DNA from: an uncultured Castellaniella sp.
GTDB lineage: Bacteria; Pseudomonadota; Gammaproteobacteria; Burkholderiales; Burkholderiaceae_B
Assembly (NCBI RefSeq): GCF_937988725.1
Contig: NZ_CALKHS010000010.1
Coordinates: 1,054,001-1,118,000, forward strand
Direction of reading: 5' to 3'
Length of the DNA: 64,000 bases
Part shown: piece after piece, positions 9,509-22,315 of the stretch
Layout of the letters: each line of letters starts with the position of its first letter
Numbering within the stretch: position 1 is the stretch's first letter
Translations under genes and position numbers: made by a program
The notes under the pieces: generated by a model
Database searches by the model: none
Seen by the model: the letters and a program-made list of their open reading frames with translations, nothing else
Told to the model about the DNA's origin: nothing

Positions 9509-10172
9509 TTTCGACGTCGAGCAGGTAGCCGAAGCCGCGCACCGTCTGGATGCTGGCCCCGGTTCCGTCCAGGCGCTTGCGCAGGCGGTAGACATAGACT
9601 TCGACGGCATTTTCACTGAAATCGGCATCCCAGGCCGACAGGGAATTGACGATCTGCTGCTTGGTGACCACCCGCCCGGGGCGGGCCATCAGCATTTCCA
9701 GCACCGACAATTCGCGCACGGACAGGGCCAGGCGCTTGCCGCTGACGCGGATCTGGCGCCCCACCGTGTCGAAGGCCAGCGGCCCGCATTCCAGGATGGT
9801 CTGCGCCTGGCCGGCATGCCGGCGGGCCAGCGCACGGACCCGGGCCGCCAGTTCGGGCAGTTCGAAGGGTTTGGTCACGTAGTCGTCGGCGCCGGCATCC
9901 AGCCCCGCCACCCGGTCGTCCAGGCCGTCGCGCGCCGTCAGGATCAGCACGGGGATCTGCGACCCGCTCGCCCGCAGGCGCTGCAGGACTTCCAGGCCGC
10001 TGAGGCCCGGCAGGTTCAGGTCCAGCAGCAGCAGATCGTAGGCCTGGCCGGCCACGGCGCCCTCGACCCGGTCGCCGGACTGCAGCCAATCGACGGCGTA
10101 GCCCTGGCCGCTGAGGAATTCCTGGAGCGCATGCCCCAGGGTCGTGTCGTCTTCGATGACTAGTACTCGCAT
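9501..10172 (-). CDS. OmpR-family response regulator
   Basis: DNA-binding response regulator (223 aa). Receiver domain at residues 1-115 with acidic pair ED (7-8), phosphoacceptor in LLLLDLNLPG and the conserved lysine in DYVTKPFE. Winged-helix Trans_reg_C domain follows at about 125-220 (ENAVEVYVYRLRKRL, then GFGYLL). First gene of a probable unit with the kinase and kup. Closest in layout to QseB/TctD/PmrA regulators; the target genes cannot be read from sequence, but kup is the obvious candidate. Confidence 0.93.
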   Translation of the reverse strand: MRVLVIEDDTTLGHALQEFLSGQGYAVDWLQSGDRVEGAVAGQAYDLLLLDLNLPGLSGLEVLQRLRASGSQIPVLILTARDGLDDRVAGLDAGADDYVTKPFELPELAARVRALARRHAGQAQTILECGPLAFDTVGRQIRVSGKRLALSVRELSVLEMLMARPGRVVTKQQIVNSLSAWDADFSENAVEVYVYRLRKRLDGTGASIQTVRGFGYLLDVESA

Positions 10173-10307
10173 GGGGTGATTCTAGCCTGAACACGTCACT
10201 GCACGTCACCTGCGAAGGAAGGCCGTTACATAGCTGACAGGCGCATGAACACGGCCTTTCGAGGCGGCCGGGGCGTGGAACGGGCGGTCATCGACCGGGC
10301 CCGGACT

Positions 10308-10763
10308 TCAGCCCCCCAAGGCCGGCGCGGCCTTGCCGGCCGGGGCGGCGGGCGCCGGCTGGGTCACGAAGCCCAGGCGCTTCATGCCGGCCCGCCGCGC
10401 GGCCCCCATGATCTGCGCCAGCTCGCCGTAGCGGGTCTCCACGTCGGCGCGGATGCGCACCTCGGGCTGGGGATCGGCGCCGGCTTCCGCGGCGAAACGG
10501 GATTCCAGGTCCTCCAGGGCCACGGGCTGCTCGTTCCAGAACACCGCGCCGCTCGGGTCGATGGCCAGATCGACGACCTTGGGCTGCTGCTCCACCGGCT
10601 GCGCCGTGACCTGCGGCACATTGATGCGGATCGAATGGCTGAGCAGGGGCGCGGTGATGATGAAGATCACCAGCAGCACCAGCATCACGTCGATCAGCGG
10701 CACCATGTTGATCTCGGACATGGTCGTGCCCGGCCCCTTGGAATCGAAGCTGCCGAATGCCAT
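10308..10763 (-). CDS. exbD: ExbD, TonB energy-transduction subunit
   Basis: Inner-membrane proton-channel subunit that with ExbB drives TonB (151 aa). One N-terminal transmembrane helix holds the conserved aspartate in NMVPLIDVMLVLLVIFII. A periplasmic ExbD/TolR domain follows, then an alanine/proline/glycine-rich tail. It starts 2 nt after the exbB stop. Membership of an operon with tonB favours ExbD over TolR. Confidence 0.92.
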   Translation of the reverse strand: MAFGSFDSKGPGTTMSEINMVPLIDVMLVLLVIFIITAPLLSHSIRINVPQVTAQPVEQQPKVVDLAIDPSGAVFWNEQPVALEDLESRFAAEAGADPQPEVRIRADVETRYGELAQIMGAARRAGMKRLGFVTQPAPAAPAGKAAPALGG

Positions 10764-10765
10764 GG

Positions 10766-11632
10766 TCAGGCCTCCCGGCTGCTGGCCAGGCTGATGTGGC
10801 GGCCATGGCGCTCGTGGCGCTCATGCGCCCCGTCGGCCACCTGCTGGCCCGTCGTCAGGAAGGTGAACAGGTCGTGTGCGAAGGCATCCAGCTGCGCCAG
10901 GTAGACGCGGTTCAGGCGCACGAAGGCGTTATAGGCCAGGACCGCCGGAATGGCGACCGCCAGGCCCAGGCCGGTCATGATCAGGGCCTCGCCCACCGGG
11001 CCGGCGATGCGGTTGATCGTCACGCCGTCGGCCATGCCGATGCTGAGCAGCGCGTGATACACCCCCCACACCGTGCCGAACAGCCCCACGAAGGGCGCGG
11101 TCGAACCGACCGAGGCCAGCACCGTCAGGCCGTTTTCCAGCCGGGCGGTTTCCTCGTCGATGACCTTGCGGATGGTGCGCGTGACGAAGGCCGCGGTCGA
11201 GCCGCTTTCCTCCAGCTTCAACGCCCCGTACTTGGCATGATGCTTCTGCGCATGGATGGCATGGCTGGCCAGATGGGCGAAGGGCTCTTCCGCCCCGTGC
11301 GTGGCGATTTCATTTTCCACCTGCTCCAGCGAACTGGCCGCCCAGAATTCCGCCAGGAATTTCCGCGAGCGCTGGCGGATGCGCAGATGCGTGAATCCCT
11401 TGGCCAGGATCAGATACCAGCTGGCCAGCGACATCAGCAGCAGGAAGCCGAACAGGGACTTGCCCACGGCATCGCTCTGCCCGATGAAATGCATCACGCC
11501 CTGGCTGGCCGCGCCGACGGCCGCCGCGGCGGGCGCGGCGCTCTGCGCCGTGGCGGCGGCGGCCTGGGCCGCCTCCGGCCCCGCCGCCTGGGCCAGCGCC
11601 ATCACGGCGCTGCCGATCAGATCGATCATCAT
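10766..11632 (-). CDS. exbB: ExbB, TonB energy-transduction subunit
   Basis: MotA/TolQ/ExbB proton-channel protein of the inner membrane (288 aa). An alanine-rich N-terminal extension precedes three helices; the cytoplasmic loop and the conserved segment VGSTAPFVGLFGTVWGV are intact. Start set at ATG 11632 because CAGGAG lies 9 nt upstream; the longer frame to 11656 would need a TTG inside the tonB-exbB gap. Second gene of tonB-exbB-exbD. Confidence 0.92.
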   Translation of the reverse strand: MMIDLIGSAVMALAQAAGPEAAQAAAATAQSAAPAAAAVGAASQGVMHFIGQSDAVGKSLFGFLLLMSLASWYLILAKGFTHLRIRQRSRKFLAEFWAASSLEQVENEIATHGAEEPFAHLASHAIHAQKHHAKYGALKLEESGSTAAFVTRTIRKVIDEETARLENGLTVLASVGSTAPFVGLFGTVWGVYHALLSIGMADGVTINRIAGPVGEALIMTGLGLAVAIPAVLAYNAFVRLNRVYLAQLDAFAHDLFTFLTTGQQVADGAHERHERHGRHISLASSREA

Positions 11633-11659
11633 GTTCTGGAACTCCTGTCGGTCCAAGAC

Positions 11660-12475
11660 CTATAAAACGAAATCAAAGGGAATGTCCACCAGCGCCTTGT
11701 AGGCGATGCCATTTTCCGTATAGGGGCGAAACCGCGCCTGTTGCATGGCCTGCACGGCCGCATCGTCCAGCCGCGCATAGCCCGAGGAACGTTGCACCGT
11801 GACGTGGGCGACCTGTCCCTGGGGAGAAATCAGCACCCGCAGGACCACCCGCCCCTGTTCGCCGCGCCGCTGCGACAGGCGGGGATACGTCGGACTGGGA
11901 CGCCGGCCCAGGTAATCCACGCGACCGATGGAGCGCGGCCGGTCCGGGTCCACCGGCCGGGCCTCGCCGCGCGCCTGTGTGGCCTGCGCTGCGCCGCCCG
12001 CCGGGGCCTGCGTCGCGGGCGCGGCAGCCGCCGGCGGCGTCTCGCGCGCCGGCTGCGGCTTGGGCTGGGGTTTCGGTTTCAGCTGGATCTTCGGCTTGGG
12101 CTTGGGCTCAGGTTTGGGTTTGGGTTTGACGACCGGCTTGGGCGGCGGCGCTTCCGTGATGGCCTCCGGTTCCGGTTCCTCGACGACGGGCTCGGGCTCG
12201 GGGGCCGGTTCGATCACGGGTTCCGGATCGGGTTCGACGATGGGCTCCGGTTCCGGGATGTCCGGCAATTCCGCCGCGGGCGGCGCCGCGGGAGCCGGAT
12301 CGACCGCCGGCCCCAATTCCACGAACTGGACGTCCAGCGCATCGGGCTGGCCCAGGGCGACCTGCGCCACGGGCGTCGACAGGATCATGGCCAGCACGGC
12401 CGCGTGCAGGCCAAGCGCCGCCACAGCGGCGGCCGTCTTCAGCCAGGGAAAACGCAAGGAAGGACCCGAACCCAT
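11660..12475 (-). CDS. tonB: TonB, energy transducer for outer-membrane receptors
   Basis: Periplasm-spanning protein (271 aa) that carries proton-motive energy from ExbBD to TonB-dependent receptors, for example siderophore or haem receptors. N-terminal anchor helix at about residues 13-35, a long Pro/Glu then Pro/Lys repeat region (about 65-150), and a C-terminal TonB domain with the pattern VDYLGRRPSPTYPRLSQRRG. First gene of the operon with exbB and exbD. A Fur-like box lies 44-58 nt upstream of the start, so iron repression is expected. Confidence 0.94.
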   Translation of the reverse strand: MGSGPSLRFPWLKTAAAVAALGLHAAVLAMILSTPVAQVALGQPDALDVQFVELGPAVDPAPAAPPAAELPDIPEPEPIVEPDPEPVIEPAPEPEPVVEEPEPEAITEAPPPKPVVKPKPKPEPKPKPKIQLKPKPQPKPQPARETPPAAAAPATQAPAGGAAQATQARGEARPVDPDRPRSIGRVDYLGRRPSPTYPRLSQRRGEQGRVVLRVLISPQGQVAHVTVQRSSGYARLDDAAVQAMQQARFRPYTENGIAYKALVDIPFDFVL

Positions 12476-12518
12476 GAACCCGGAAATGACAACAGTGAAA
12501 GCGGGATCTTAGCAGGAA

Positions 12519-12533
12519 TGAAAACGATTCTCA
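12519..12533 (-). promoter_or_regulatory. Fur-like box upstream of tonB-exbBD
   Basis: The 15-mer at these positions reads TGAAAACGATTCTCA, an imperfect 7-1-7 inverted repeat that matches the Fur core TGATAATNATTATCA at 11 of the 14 defined positions. It lies 44 nt before the tonB ATG. Iron-dependent repression of this operon by Fur is well known in related bacteria; here it is an inference from the match. Confidence 0.6.
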
Positions 12534-12737
12534 ATGCTAATTACAGAGCTTCTGCACGGATCGCGGCGGGATCGGCCGCTCCACCGAGCCCCCGAAAAAA
12601 TATGATCACGACAAGCCAATGATTTTACTGAGATAAGTCTCGCGCCCTTCCGGGAATGAAACATAAACACACATTTTTCTTGAAACTTGATGCGCCTGTT
12701 TCCGGTCCTTTCAAAGACCCACTCACGAGGCCAGCTC

Positions 12738-13904
12738 ATGATGTCCAGAATCCTTGCCCTATGCGCCGGCGCCCTGTGCGCCCTCAGTCTCCAGACCGCG
12801 GCCCTGGCGGCCGACGCGCCGCCCCCCGGCATCTACCTGTCCACCGACTACCCGGCCCTGACGCTGAAGGCGGGCGAGACATCCACGGTGTCCCTGAACC
12901 TGCACAACCAGGCCACGCCCCCTGAACGCCTGGCCCTGTCGCTGGAGGGCGTGCCCAAGGGCTGGACGGCCACGCTGCTGGGCGACGGACGGCCGGTGGC
13001 CTCCGCCATGCCCGGCAGCGACCAGACCCTGATGCTGAAGCTGCGCCTGGACATCCCGAAAGGCGATGCCGCGACGCACGGCGCCATCACCGTCCGTGCC
13101 GACAACGGCCAGCGCCACCTGAGCCTGCCGCTGGACATCACCCTGGCCAGGCAGTTGCCCGCCCAGCTGTCGGTGCAGCCGGACCTGCCCCAGCTGACCG
13201 GGTCGGCCCGCACCTCCTTCGACTACCAGCTGACCGTCAAGAACGACAGCGGCCAGGACGTGCTGGCCAGCCTCGCGGCCAGCGCGCCCCAATACTTCGA
13301 CACCTCGTTCACCGAAGGCTACGGCAGCCAGCAGATCAGCGCCGTGCCCATCAAGGCGGGAGAATCCAAGACCGTCAAGCTGCACGTGCGCCCGCCCGTG
13401 ACGGCGACTTCCGGCGAACATGACATCGAAGTCAAGGTCGCCGCCGACGGCGCCCAGGCCAGCACCCGCCTGAAGCTCGACATCACCGGACAACCCGCGC
13501 TGAACCTGGCCGGCCGCGACGGGCTGATGAGCGCCAGCGCCCAGATCGGCGACGCCAGCAACGTCCCGCTGGAACTGCGCAACAGCGGCACGGCCGCCGC
13601 CCAGGACATCACGCTGGACGGCACGGCGCCCTCGGGCTGGAAAGTCGAGTTCAAGCCGGAACAGGTCGCCCAGCTGGACCCGGGCAAGACCGTCGAGGTC
13701 CAGGCCGTGATCACGCCGTCGGCGCAATCGCTGGCTGGCGACTACATGGTCAAGCTGCATGCGAAATCGGCGGGCCAGTCCGCCGACGGCGACCTGCGCG
13801 TCTCGGTCACGACCTCCGGCCTGTGGGGGGTCAGCGGCGCCATCCTGATCGCCGTGGCCCTGCTGGTGCTGATCGGCGCCGTGGCCCGGTACGGCCGCCG
13901 CTGA
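12738..13904 (+). CDS. NEW3-domain membrane-anchored protein of an ABC transporter cluster
   Basis: A 388-residue exported protein. Signal peptide at residues 1-25 (ends TAALAAD), several Ig-like beta-rich repeats that include NEW3 (alpha-galactosidase-associated) type segments such as NSGTAAAQDITLDGTAPSGW, and a C-terminal transmembrane helix (about 362-384) with a basic end. Start taken at ATG 12738 with GAGG 7 nt upstream. It is followed after 11 nt by an ABC ATPase and then a permease, so it probably is the periplasmic partner of that transporter. Substrate unknown. Confidence 0.85.
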   Translation: MMSRILALCAGALCALSLQTAALAADAPPPGIYLSTDYPALTLKAGETSTVSLNLHNQATPPERLALSLEGVPKGWTATLLGDGRPVASAMPGSDQTLMLKLRLDIPKGDAATHGAITVRADNGQRHLSLPLDITLARQLPAQLSVQPDLPQLTGSARTSFDYQLTVKNDSGQDVLASLAASAPQYFDTSFTEGYGSQQISAVPIKAGESKTVKLHVRPPVTATSGEHDIEVKVAADGAQASTRLKLDITGQPALNLAGRDGLMSASAQIGDASNVPLELRNSGTAAAQDITLDGTAPSGWKVEFKPEQVAQLDPGKTVEVQAVITPSAQSLAGDYMVKLHAKSAGQSADGDLRVSVTTSGLWGVSGAILIAVALLVLIGAVARYGRR

Positions 13905-13915
13905 GCGGGTCCGCC

Positions 13916-14884
13916 ATGAATCGGACCGCTCCCCAAACCCCGGCCGAGGACACGCCCGCCATCGCCGCCCAGGGACTGGGCAAGGACTACGGCGGCCGCG
14001 CCGTGGTCCAGTCCCTGAACTTCCAGGTCCGGAAAGGCGAAGTCTTCGGCCTGCTGGGCCCCAACGGGGCCGGCAAGACCACCACCATCCTGATGCTGCT
14101 GGGCCTGACCGAGGCCACGCGCGGCCAGGTCCGCGTGCTGGGGGAAGACCCCTGGCGCAACCCCCTGGCCGTCAAGCGCCAGATCGGCTACATGCCGGAT
14201 TCGGTCGGGTTCTACGACCACCTGAGCGCCCGCGACAATCTGCGCTACACGGCCCGCCTGCTGGGCATCCCCGCGGCCGAGCGGGACGCGCGCATCGCGG
14301 CCGCCCTGGAGCGCGTCCGGCTGGAGGACCGCATCGACCAGCGCGTGGGCGCGTTTTCCCACGGCATGCGCCGCCGCCTGGGCCTGGCCGAGATCCTGCT
14401 GAAACAGGCCGCCATCGCCATCCTGGACGAACCCACGTCCGGCCTGGATCCGCAATCCACGGAATCCTTCCTGCGGATGATCGAATCCCTGCGCGACGAC
14501 GGCGTCACCGTCCTGCTGTCCTCGCACCTGCTGGATCAGATGCAGCGCATCTGCGACCGCGTCGCCCTGTTCAACGCGGGGCGCATCGCCCTGATGGGGC
14601 CGGTCCAGTCCCTGGCGCGGCAGGTGCTGGGCGGACACAGCCACGAAGTCCACATCCACGCCGACGGTCCCGACCTGAGCGCCGCCCTGGGCGCCGTGCC
14701 GGGCGTCGGGCAGGTGCGCGTCGAAGCCGGCGGCCATTACATCCTGCAGGCCGAAAGCGACGTCCGCGCCCAGGCGGCCCAGGCGGCCGTGCTGGCGGGC
14801 GCCCGGCTGCGCGACCTGGCGGTGGACACCCCCAGCCTGTACCGCATCTACCGGCAGACCTTCTCCAAGGACACCCCGACATGA
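13916..14884 (+). CDS. ABC transporter ATP-binding protein (CcmA/NosF-like)
   Basis: Cytoplasmic ATPase (322 aa). Walker A GLLGPNGAGKTTT (about residues 46-58), signature FSHGMRRRLGLAEILL, Walker B AIAILDEPTSGLDP and the H-loop SSHLLDQMQ are all intact; an extra C-terminal domain follows residue 220. Located between the NEW3 protein and the ABC-2 permease; the ATGA overlap with the permease marks a single operon. The family includes NosF and drug/polymer exporters, so direction is probably outward. Confidence 0.92.
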   Translation: MNRTAPQTPAEDTPAIAAQGLGKDYGGRAVVQSLNFQVRKGEVFGLLGPNGAGKTTTILMLLGLTEATRGQVRVLGEDPWRNPLAVKRQIGYMPDSVGFYDHLSARDNLRYTARLLGIPAAERDARIAAALERVRLEDRIDQRVGAFSHGMRRRLGLAEILLKQAAIAILDEPTSGLDPQSTESFLRMIESLRDDGVTVLLSSHLLDQMQRICDRVALFNAGRIALMGPVQSLARQVLGGHSHEVHIHADGPDLSAALGAVPGVGQVRVEAGGHYILQAESDVRAQAAQAAVLAGARLRDLAVDTPSLYRIYRQTFSKDTPT

Positions 14885-15852
14885 ACCGCATATCCCGCAT
14901 GGGCTCTCCCTGGCATGGCCTGGGCGCCGTGCTGTCCAAGGAACTGGCCGACCACCTGGGCAGCGCCCGCATGCGCCTGCTGGAATGGCTGGTCGTCCTG
15001 ACGGCCGCCGCTGCGCTGTACGGCGCCATCCAGGGCATCCGCCAGACGACCTCGTCCGACCCCTTCGTCTTCCTGCACCTGTTCACCGACGCCCAGGCGC
15101 CCCTGCCCTCCTTCGCCGCCCTGCTGGGATTCCTGATCCCGCTGGTCGCCATCGGCCTGGGGTTCGACGCCATCAACGGCGAATACGGCCGTCGCACGCT
15201 CAGCCGCATCCTGTCGCAGCCCATCTACCGCGACGCCCTGCTGATGGGCAAGTTCCTGGCGGGCCTGACGGCCCTGGCCATCTGCCTGGTCAGCCTCTGG
15301 CTGCTGGTGATGGGCGCCGGCCTGATCCTGCTGGGCGTGCCCCCCAGCGCGGAAGAGGTCGTGCGCTCGCTGGCGTTCCTGGTCGCCGCCCTGGCCTACG
15401 CCGGCGTCTGGCTGGCGGTCGCCATGCTGTGCTCGATCCTGTTCCGGTCCGCCTCGACGTCGGCCCTGGTGGCGCTGGGCCTGTGGCTGTTCTGCGCCCT
15501 GCTGTGGCCGATGCTGGCCCCCGCCCTGGCCCAGGCGATCGCGCCGCCGGACCTGGCGACGGTGATGGGCAGCGGCATGGACCTGCGGACCGTCGCCTGG
15601 CAGCAAGGCCTGCTGCACCTGTCGCCCGCCACCCTGTTCAGCGACACCGCCATCACGCTGCTGAGCCCCTCCACCCGCGCCCTGGGGCCGGTGTTCCTGT
15701 CGCAGATCCAGGGCGCCCTGCTGGGCAGCCCCCTGCCCCTGTCCGAAAGCCTGGCCATCATCTGGCCGCAGTTCACCGGGTTGATCGCGGCGGTGCTGCT
15801 GCTGTTCACGGCGGGCTACGTGGTGTTCCAGCGGCAGGAGGTGCGGGCCTAG
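14881..15852 (+). CDS. ABC-2 family permease
   Basis: Membrane component (323 aa) of the ABC transporter encoded with the upstream ATPase. Six or so hydrophobic segments, the first at about residues 37-57 and the last near the C-terminus (AAVLLLFTAGYVVFQ). The motif GFDAINGEYGRRTLSRILSQ is typical of ABC-2/NosY-like permeases. ATG overlaps the ATPase stop. The gene ends 25 nt before the convergent end of the GGDEF-EAL gene. Confidence 0.9.
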   Translation: MNRISRMGSPWHGLGAVLSKELADHLGSARMRLLEWLVVLTAAAALYGAIQGIRQTTSSDPFVFLHLFTDAQAPLPSFAALLGFLIPLVAIGLGFDAINGEYGRRTLSRILSQPIYRDALLMGKFLAGLTALAICLVSLWLLVMGAGLILLGVPPSAEEVVRSLAFLVAALAYAGVWLAVAMLCSILFRSASTSALVALGLWLFCALLWPMLAPALAQAIAPPDLATVMGSGMDLRTVAWQQGLLHLSPATLFSDTAITLLSPSTRALGPVFLSQIQGALLGSPLPLSESLAIIWPQFTGLIAAVLLLFTAGYVVFQRQEVRA

Positions 15853-15877
15853 CCGCGCCCGCGGGCCCGGCGCCGCG

Positions 15878-18111
15878 TCAGGACCGGGAACCGTCCATGA
15901 TCGCCTTCAGGGGATGACCCGCCCCGAATTGCAGGTCCAGCGCCTGCTGCGCGGGCGCGGGCCGGCCGACCAGATAGCCCTGGATCAGGTCGCAGCCCAG
16001 GCTGCGCAGGTGGTCCAGCTGCTGCGGGGTCTCGACCCCTTCGGCGACGACGTCCAGCTCCAGTCCGTGCCCCAGGGCGATGATGGCCGTGACGATCGAC
16101 AGATTGCCGGGATTGGTTTCCAGATCCCGGATGAAGGACATGTCGATCTTCAGCCGATGCACCTTCAGGTGCTGCAGGTAGGACATGGATGAATAGCCGG
16201 TGCCGAAGTCGTCGATGGACAGGCGCACGCCCAGGCGGCGCAGGTCTTCCAGCGCCGCGATGGCGCGGATGCGGTCGGGCATCAGGCAGCTTTCGGTGAT
16301 CTCCAGTTCCAGGCACTCGGGCGCCAGCCCGTTGGCCTGCAGCATGGCCCGCACGGAATCGGCGAAGCCTTCGCCATCCAGCTGCAGGGCGCTCAGATTC
16401 ACCGCGACGTAGCCGGGCGCCCGGCCTTCGTCGCGCCATTGCCGCATCTGGCGCCCGGCTTCCTGGAGCACCCAGTTCCCCAGCGGCACGATCAGGCCGC
16501 TTTCCTCGGCCAGGGAAATGAATTCGCCCGGCGCGATCAGGCCGCGCTGCGGATGCTGCCAGCGCACCAGGGCCTCCAGCCCCGTGACCGCCCGTTCGCC
16601 CAGGTGCAGTTGCGGCTGGTAATGCACCCGGAACTCGCCCTGTTCCAGCGCGCGGCGCAGTTCGGCTTCCAGCGACAGGCGTTCCTGGGCGCGCAGCATG
16701 ATCTCGGGCGAAAAGAAACGCAGGCTGCCCCGCCCGTCCGCCTTGGCCTGATGCAGCGTCGCATCCGCGCGGCTCAGCAGGACTTCCGCCGTTTCGCCGT
16801 CTTCGGGATACAGGGCCACCCCGATGCCGGCGCTGACGTAGACGGCCTGTCCGTCGACCTCGAAGGGCACGGCCAGTGCGTCCAGCAGGCGCTGCGCGGC
16901 CAGGTCCGTGCCGTATTCCACCTGGTCCCGGTCCAGGATCAGGTAGAACTCGTCGCCGCCGACCCGCGCCAGGGCGTCATGTTCCGACAGCAGGCCGCGC
17001 AGGCGCTGAGCCACCTGCACCAGCACCCGGTCTCCCTGCCCGTGCCCCTGGGTTTCATTGATGGCGGCGAACTTGTCCAGGTCCAGGCACAGCAGGGCGA
17101 AGCGCCCCGACCCATACCCGGCCATCTGGATGGCATGCGCCAGCAGTTCCGCGAACAGAACCCGATTGGGCAGGCCGGTCAGGGGGTCGCGCTGGGTCAG
17201 GATCCGGTATTTTTCCTCGCTGACCTGCAGCATGGCCGTGCGCTGCGCCACCAGGTCCTCCAGGAAGCGGCGCAGGCGCGCCAGTTCCAGGTGGGCCCGC
17301 ACCCGGGCCCGGACTTCCTCGATGTCGAAGGGCTTGGTCACGTAGTCGGCCGCGCCCAGGGCGAAGCCTCGCAGCTTGTCCTGCGTGTCGTCGGCCACGG
17401 TGACGAACATCACGGGCATGTTCCGGCCCGCGGGGGACGACTTGATGCGCCGGCAGACCTCGTAGCCGTCCATGCCCGGCATCTGGACGTCGAGCAGAAC
17501 CAGATCGGGCGGCGCGGCCCCCTGGACGATCTCCAGCGCCCGGGCGCCGTCGCTGGCCACCAGGATGCGGAACTCGTCGCGCAGGGCGGCCAGCAGTTCA
17601 TGCACGTTCTCGGGCACGTCGTCCACCACCAGCAGCGTCGCGGCCGGCGCCTCGGCGGCCTGCGGCAGGATGTCGAACGCCGACGGCATCCGGCGGTACC
17701 GGACCAGTTCGAGCTGGTTGCGCACGCGGGCCCTGAACAATTCCGGATTGATGGGCTTGGTGACGTAATCCGCCGCCCCCATCAGCAGGCCGCGCGCAGC
17801 ATCCGTCGCCTCGGCCAGCGCCGTCACGAAGATCACCGGAATGTCCGCCGTCGCCGCATCCTGCTTCAGGGCCGCCAGCACTTCGTAGCCGTCCATGTCC
17901 GGCATCTGGATGTCGAGCAGGATCAGGTCCGGACGCGGCTCGCGACCGGCCATCTCGATGGCCTTGCGTCCGCTGGTGGCGGCGGAAATGGCATAGTCTT
18001 CCCGGAACACGCCGACCAGCATGTGCAGGTTGACGGCCGCATCGTCCACGATCAGCAGCCGAGGTCGGTCGGCGGCGTCCGGCTGCGCGCCGGACGGGGG
18101 AAAGGACAGGC

Positions 18112-18115
<4 letters not shown>
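15878..18115 (-). CDS. Response regulator with two receivers, GGDEF and EAL domains
   Basis: Cytoplasmic protein (745 aa) that could both make and break cyclic-di-GMP. Order: REC1 (about 17-135, LLDIQMPDMDGYE), REC2 (about 150-270, LLDVQMPGMDGYE), a short coiled linker, GGDEF (about 310-465, catalytic RVGGDEF intact) and EAL (about 485-735, TGLEALVRW, DDFGTGYSS and EGVET intact). Start is GTG at 18115: it overlaps the kinase stop by 4 nt and has GGAGG 8 nt upstream, whereas the longer frame has no such support. Output partner of the upstream hybrid kinase. Confidence 0.93.
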
Positions 18116-21159
<3,044 letters not shown>

Positions 21160-21175
21160 TCGAGGCGCGCCCGCA

Positions 21176-22090
21176 TCAATGCCACCACCACCGGGTATCG
21201 ATTTCCGCTGCGTCGGGAGACAGCAGGGGATTGTCCAGGCGGATGACCCGGCGGGTGGAACGCTTCATGTCCTTGATCATCGAGGCGTGATAAGTCTGGA
21301 ACAGGCGCTTGAGCGAGCCGTCGGCCAGCGCGGCATCCAGCCCCCGCTCGATCTGGCCGGCCAGTTGCACGTCGTCGAGGCTGACCCAGAAATAGATGGG
21401 GTATGGGAAAAACAGCGCGCGGGTCTTTTCGAGAGCCAGTTGCGGATAGGTCGGGCGCTGGGCCTTCAGTTCGATGTCCGCTTCGGCGATTCCCCGGGGC
21501 AGGGCATCGAAGCGATGGGCGGCCAGCATGGGAAAGAGACGGTCATAGTCCGTCGCCGTGACGACCTTGTAGCCATTGGCCCGCATCACGGGCACGTCCG
21601 CCCATTGGCTGCTCAGGCCGAAGGTCAATTGCGTCCTGAACGCCTCGTCGTCCATCCGCGCGATGCGCTCTTGATCGGCCTGGGAAATCAGGAACACCCG
21701 ATAGCCGACGGTGCCGCGGGAGATATCGATCCGGATCGGCCGCATCGCCACTTCGCGCTCGCGATCGGTCCCCAGGGCGATGACGTCGATTTCGCCGCTT
21801 TGCAGCAGATGGATGCCCCGGTTCTGCGTGACTTTTTCGTCGTAGGGCCGCAGGTCGATCACCGCCCCTTCGGCCTTGCGCACGTGGTCCAGCGCCAGTT
21901 CGAGCACTTTCCAGCGGTATTCGTAGATGGGACCGACAGGGAAATAGGTCAGGGTCCTGGCGGGCGCCTGCGCCGCCGCCTGTCCGAACACGCAGGCGCA
22001 CAGCAAGGCACACAACAGCCCCTGCGCCGTGCGCATGAGCGCCAGCCGGCGCCGGATGAACGATCCCCCGGTCGTGACAAAATGTTTCAT
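21176..22090 (-). CDS. Periplasmic solute-binding protein (SBP_bac_3-like)
   Basis: Exported protein (304 aa). The start chosen is ATG at 22088-22090 because AGGAG sits 7 nt upstream; the frame runs open to 22183. The N-terminus is a long signal sequence (RRRLALMRTAQGLLCALLCA, ending near AAAQA). The mature part resembles amino-acid-type binding proteins (alternating lobes, YPIYFWVS near the end) but no transporter gene is adjacent. Its position directly before a hybrid kinase suggests a sensory role, as with split BvgS/TorS-type systems. Ligand unknown. Confidence 0.8.
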   Translation of the reverse strand: MKHFVTTGGSFIRRRLALMRTAQGLLCALLCACVFGQAAAQAPARTLTYFPVGPIYEYRWKVLELALDHVRKAEGAVIDLRPYDEKVTQNRGIHLLQSGEIDVIALGTDREREVAMRPIRIDISRGTVGYRVFLISQADQERIARMDDEAFRTQLTFGLSSQWADVPVMRANGYKVVTATDYDRLFPMLAAHRFDALPRGIAEADIELKAQRPTYPQLALEKTRALFFPYPIYFWVSLDDVQLAGQIERGLDAALADGSLKRLFQTYHASMIKDMKRSTRRVIRLDNPLLSPDAAEIDTRWWWH

Positions 22091-22315
22091 GCCGATTCTC
22101 CTGCCGTCGCGGAATGCGGCCTGTCGGTCAGAGGCCGTCCCGCACTTGAGAGCGGTCTCAGAATAGCATAGGACATCTATCAAAGTATTACTCGTTTCCC
22201 CGCCTCCCTCTTGGCTCTATAACATTCAGGCATATCAGAAAGATGATGTTTCAGGCTCACAATCCGGCGCACCTCCACTAACATGGCCCGGCTTCCGCCC
22301 TCATGAGACCCCGCC

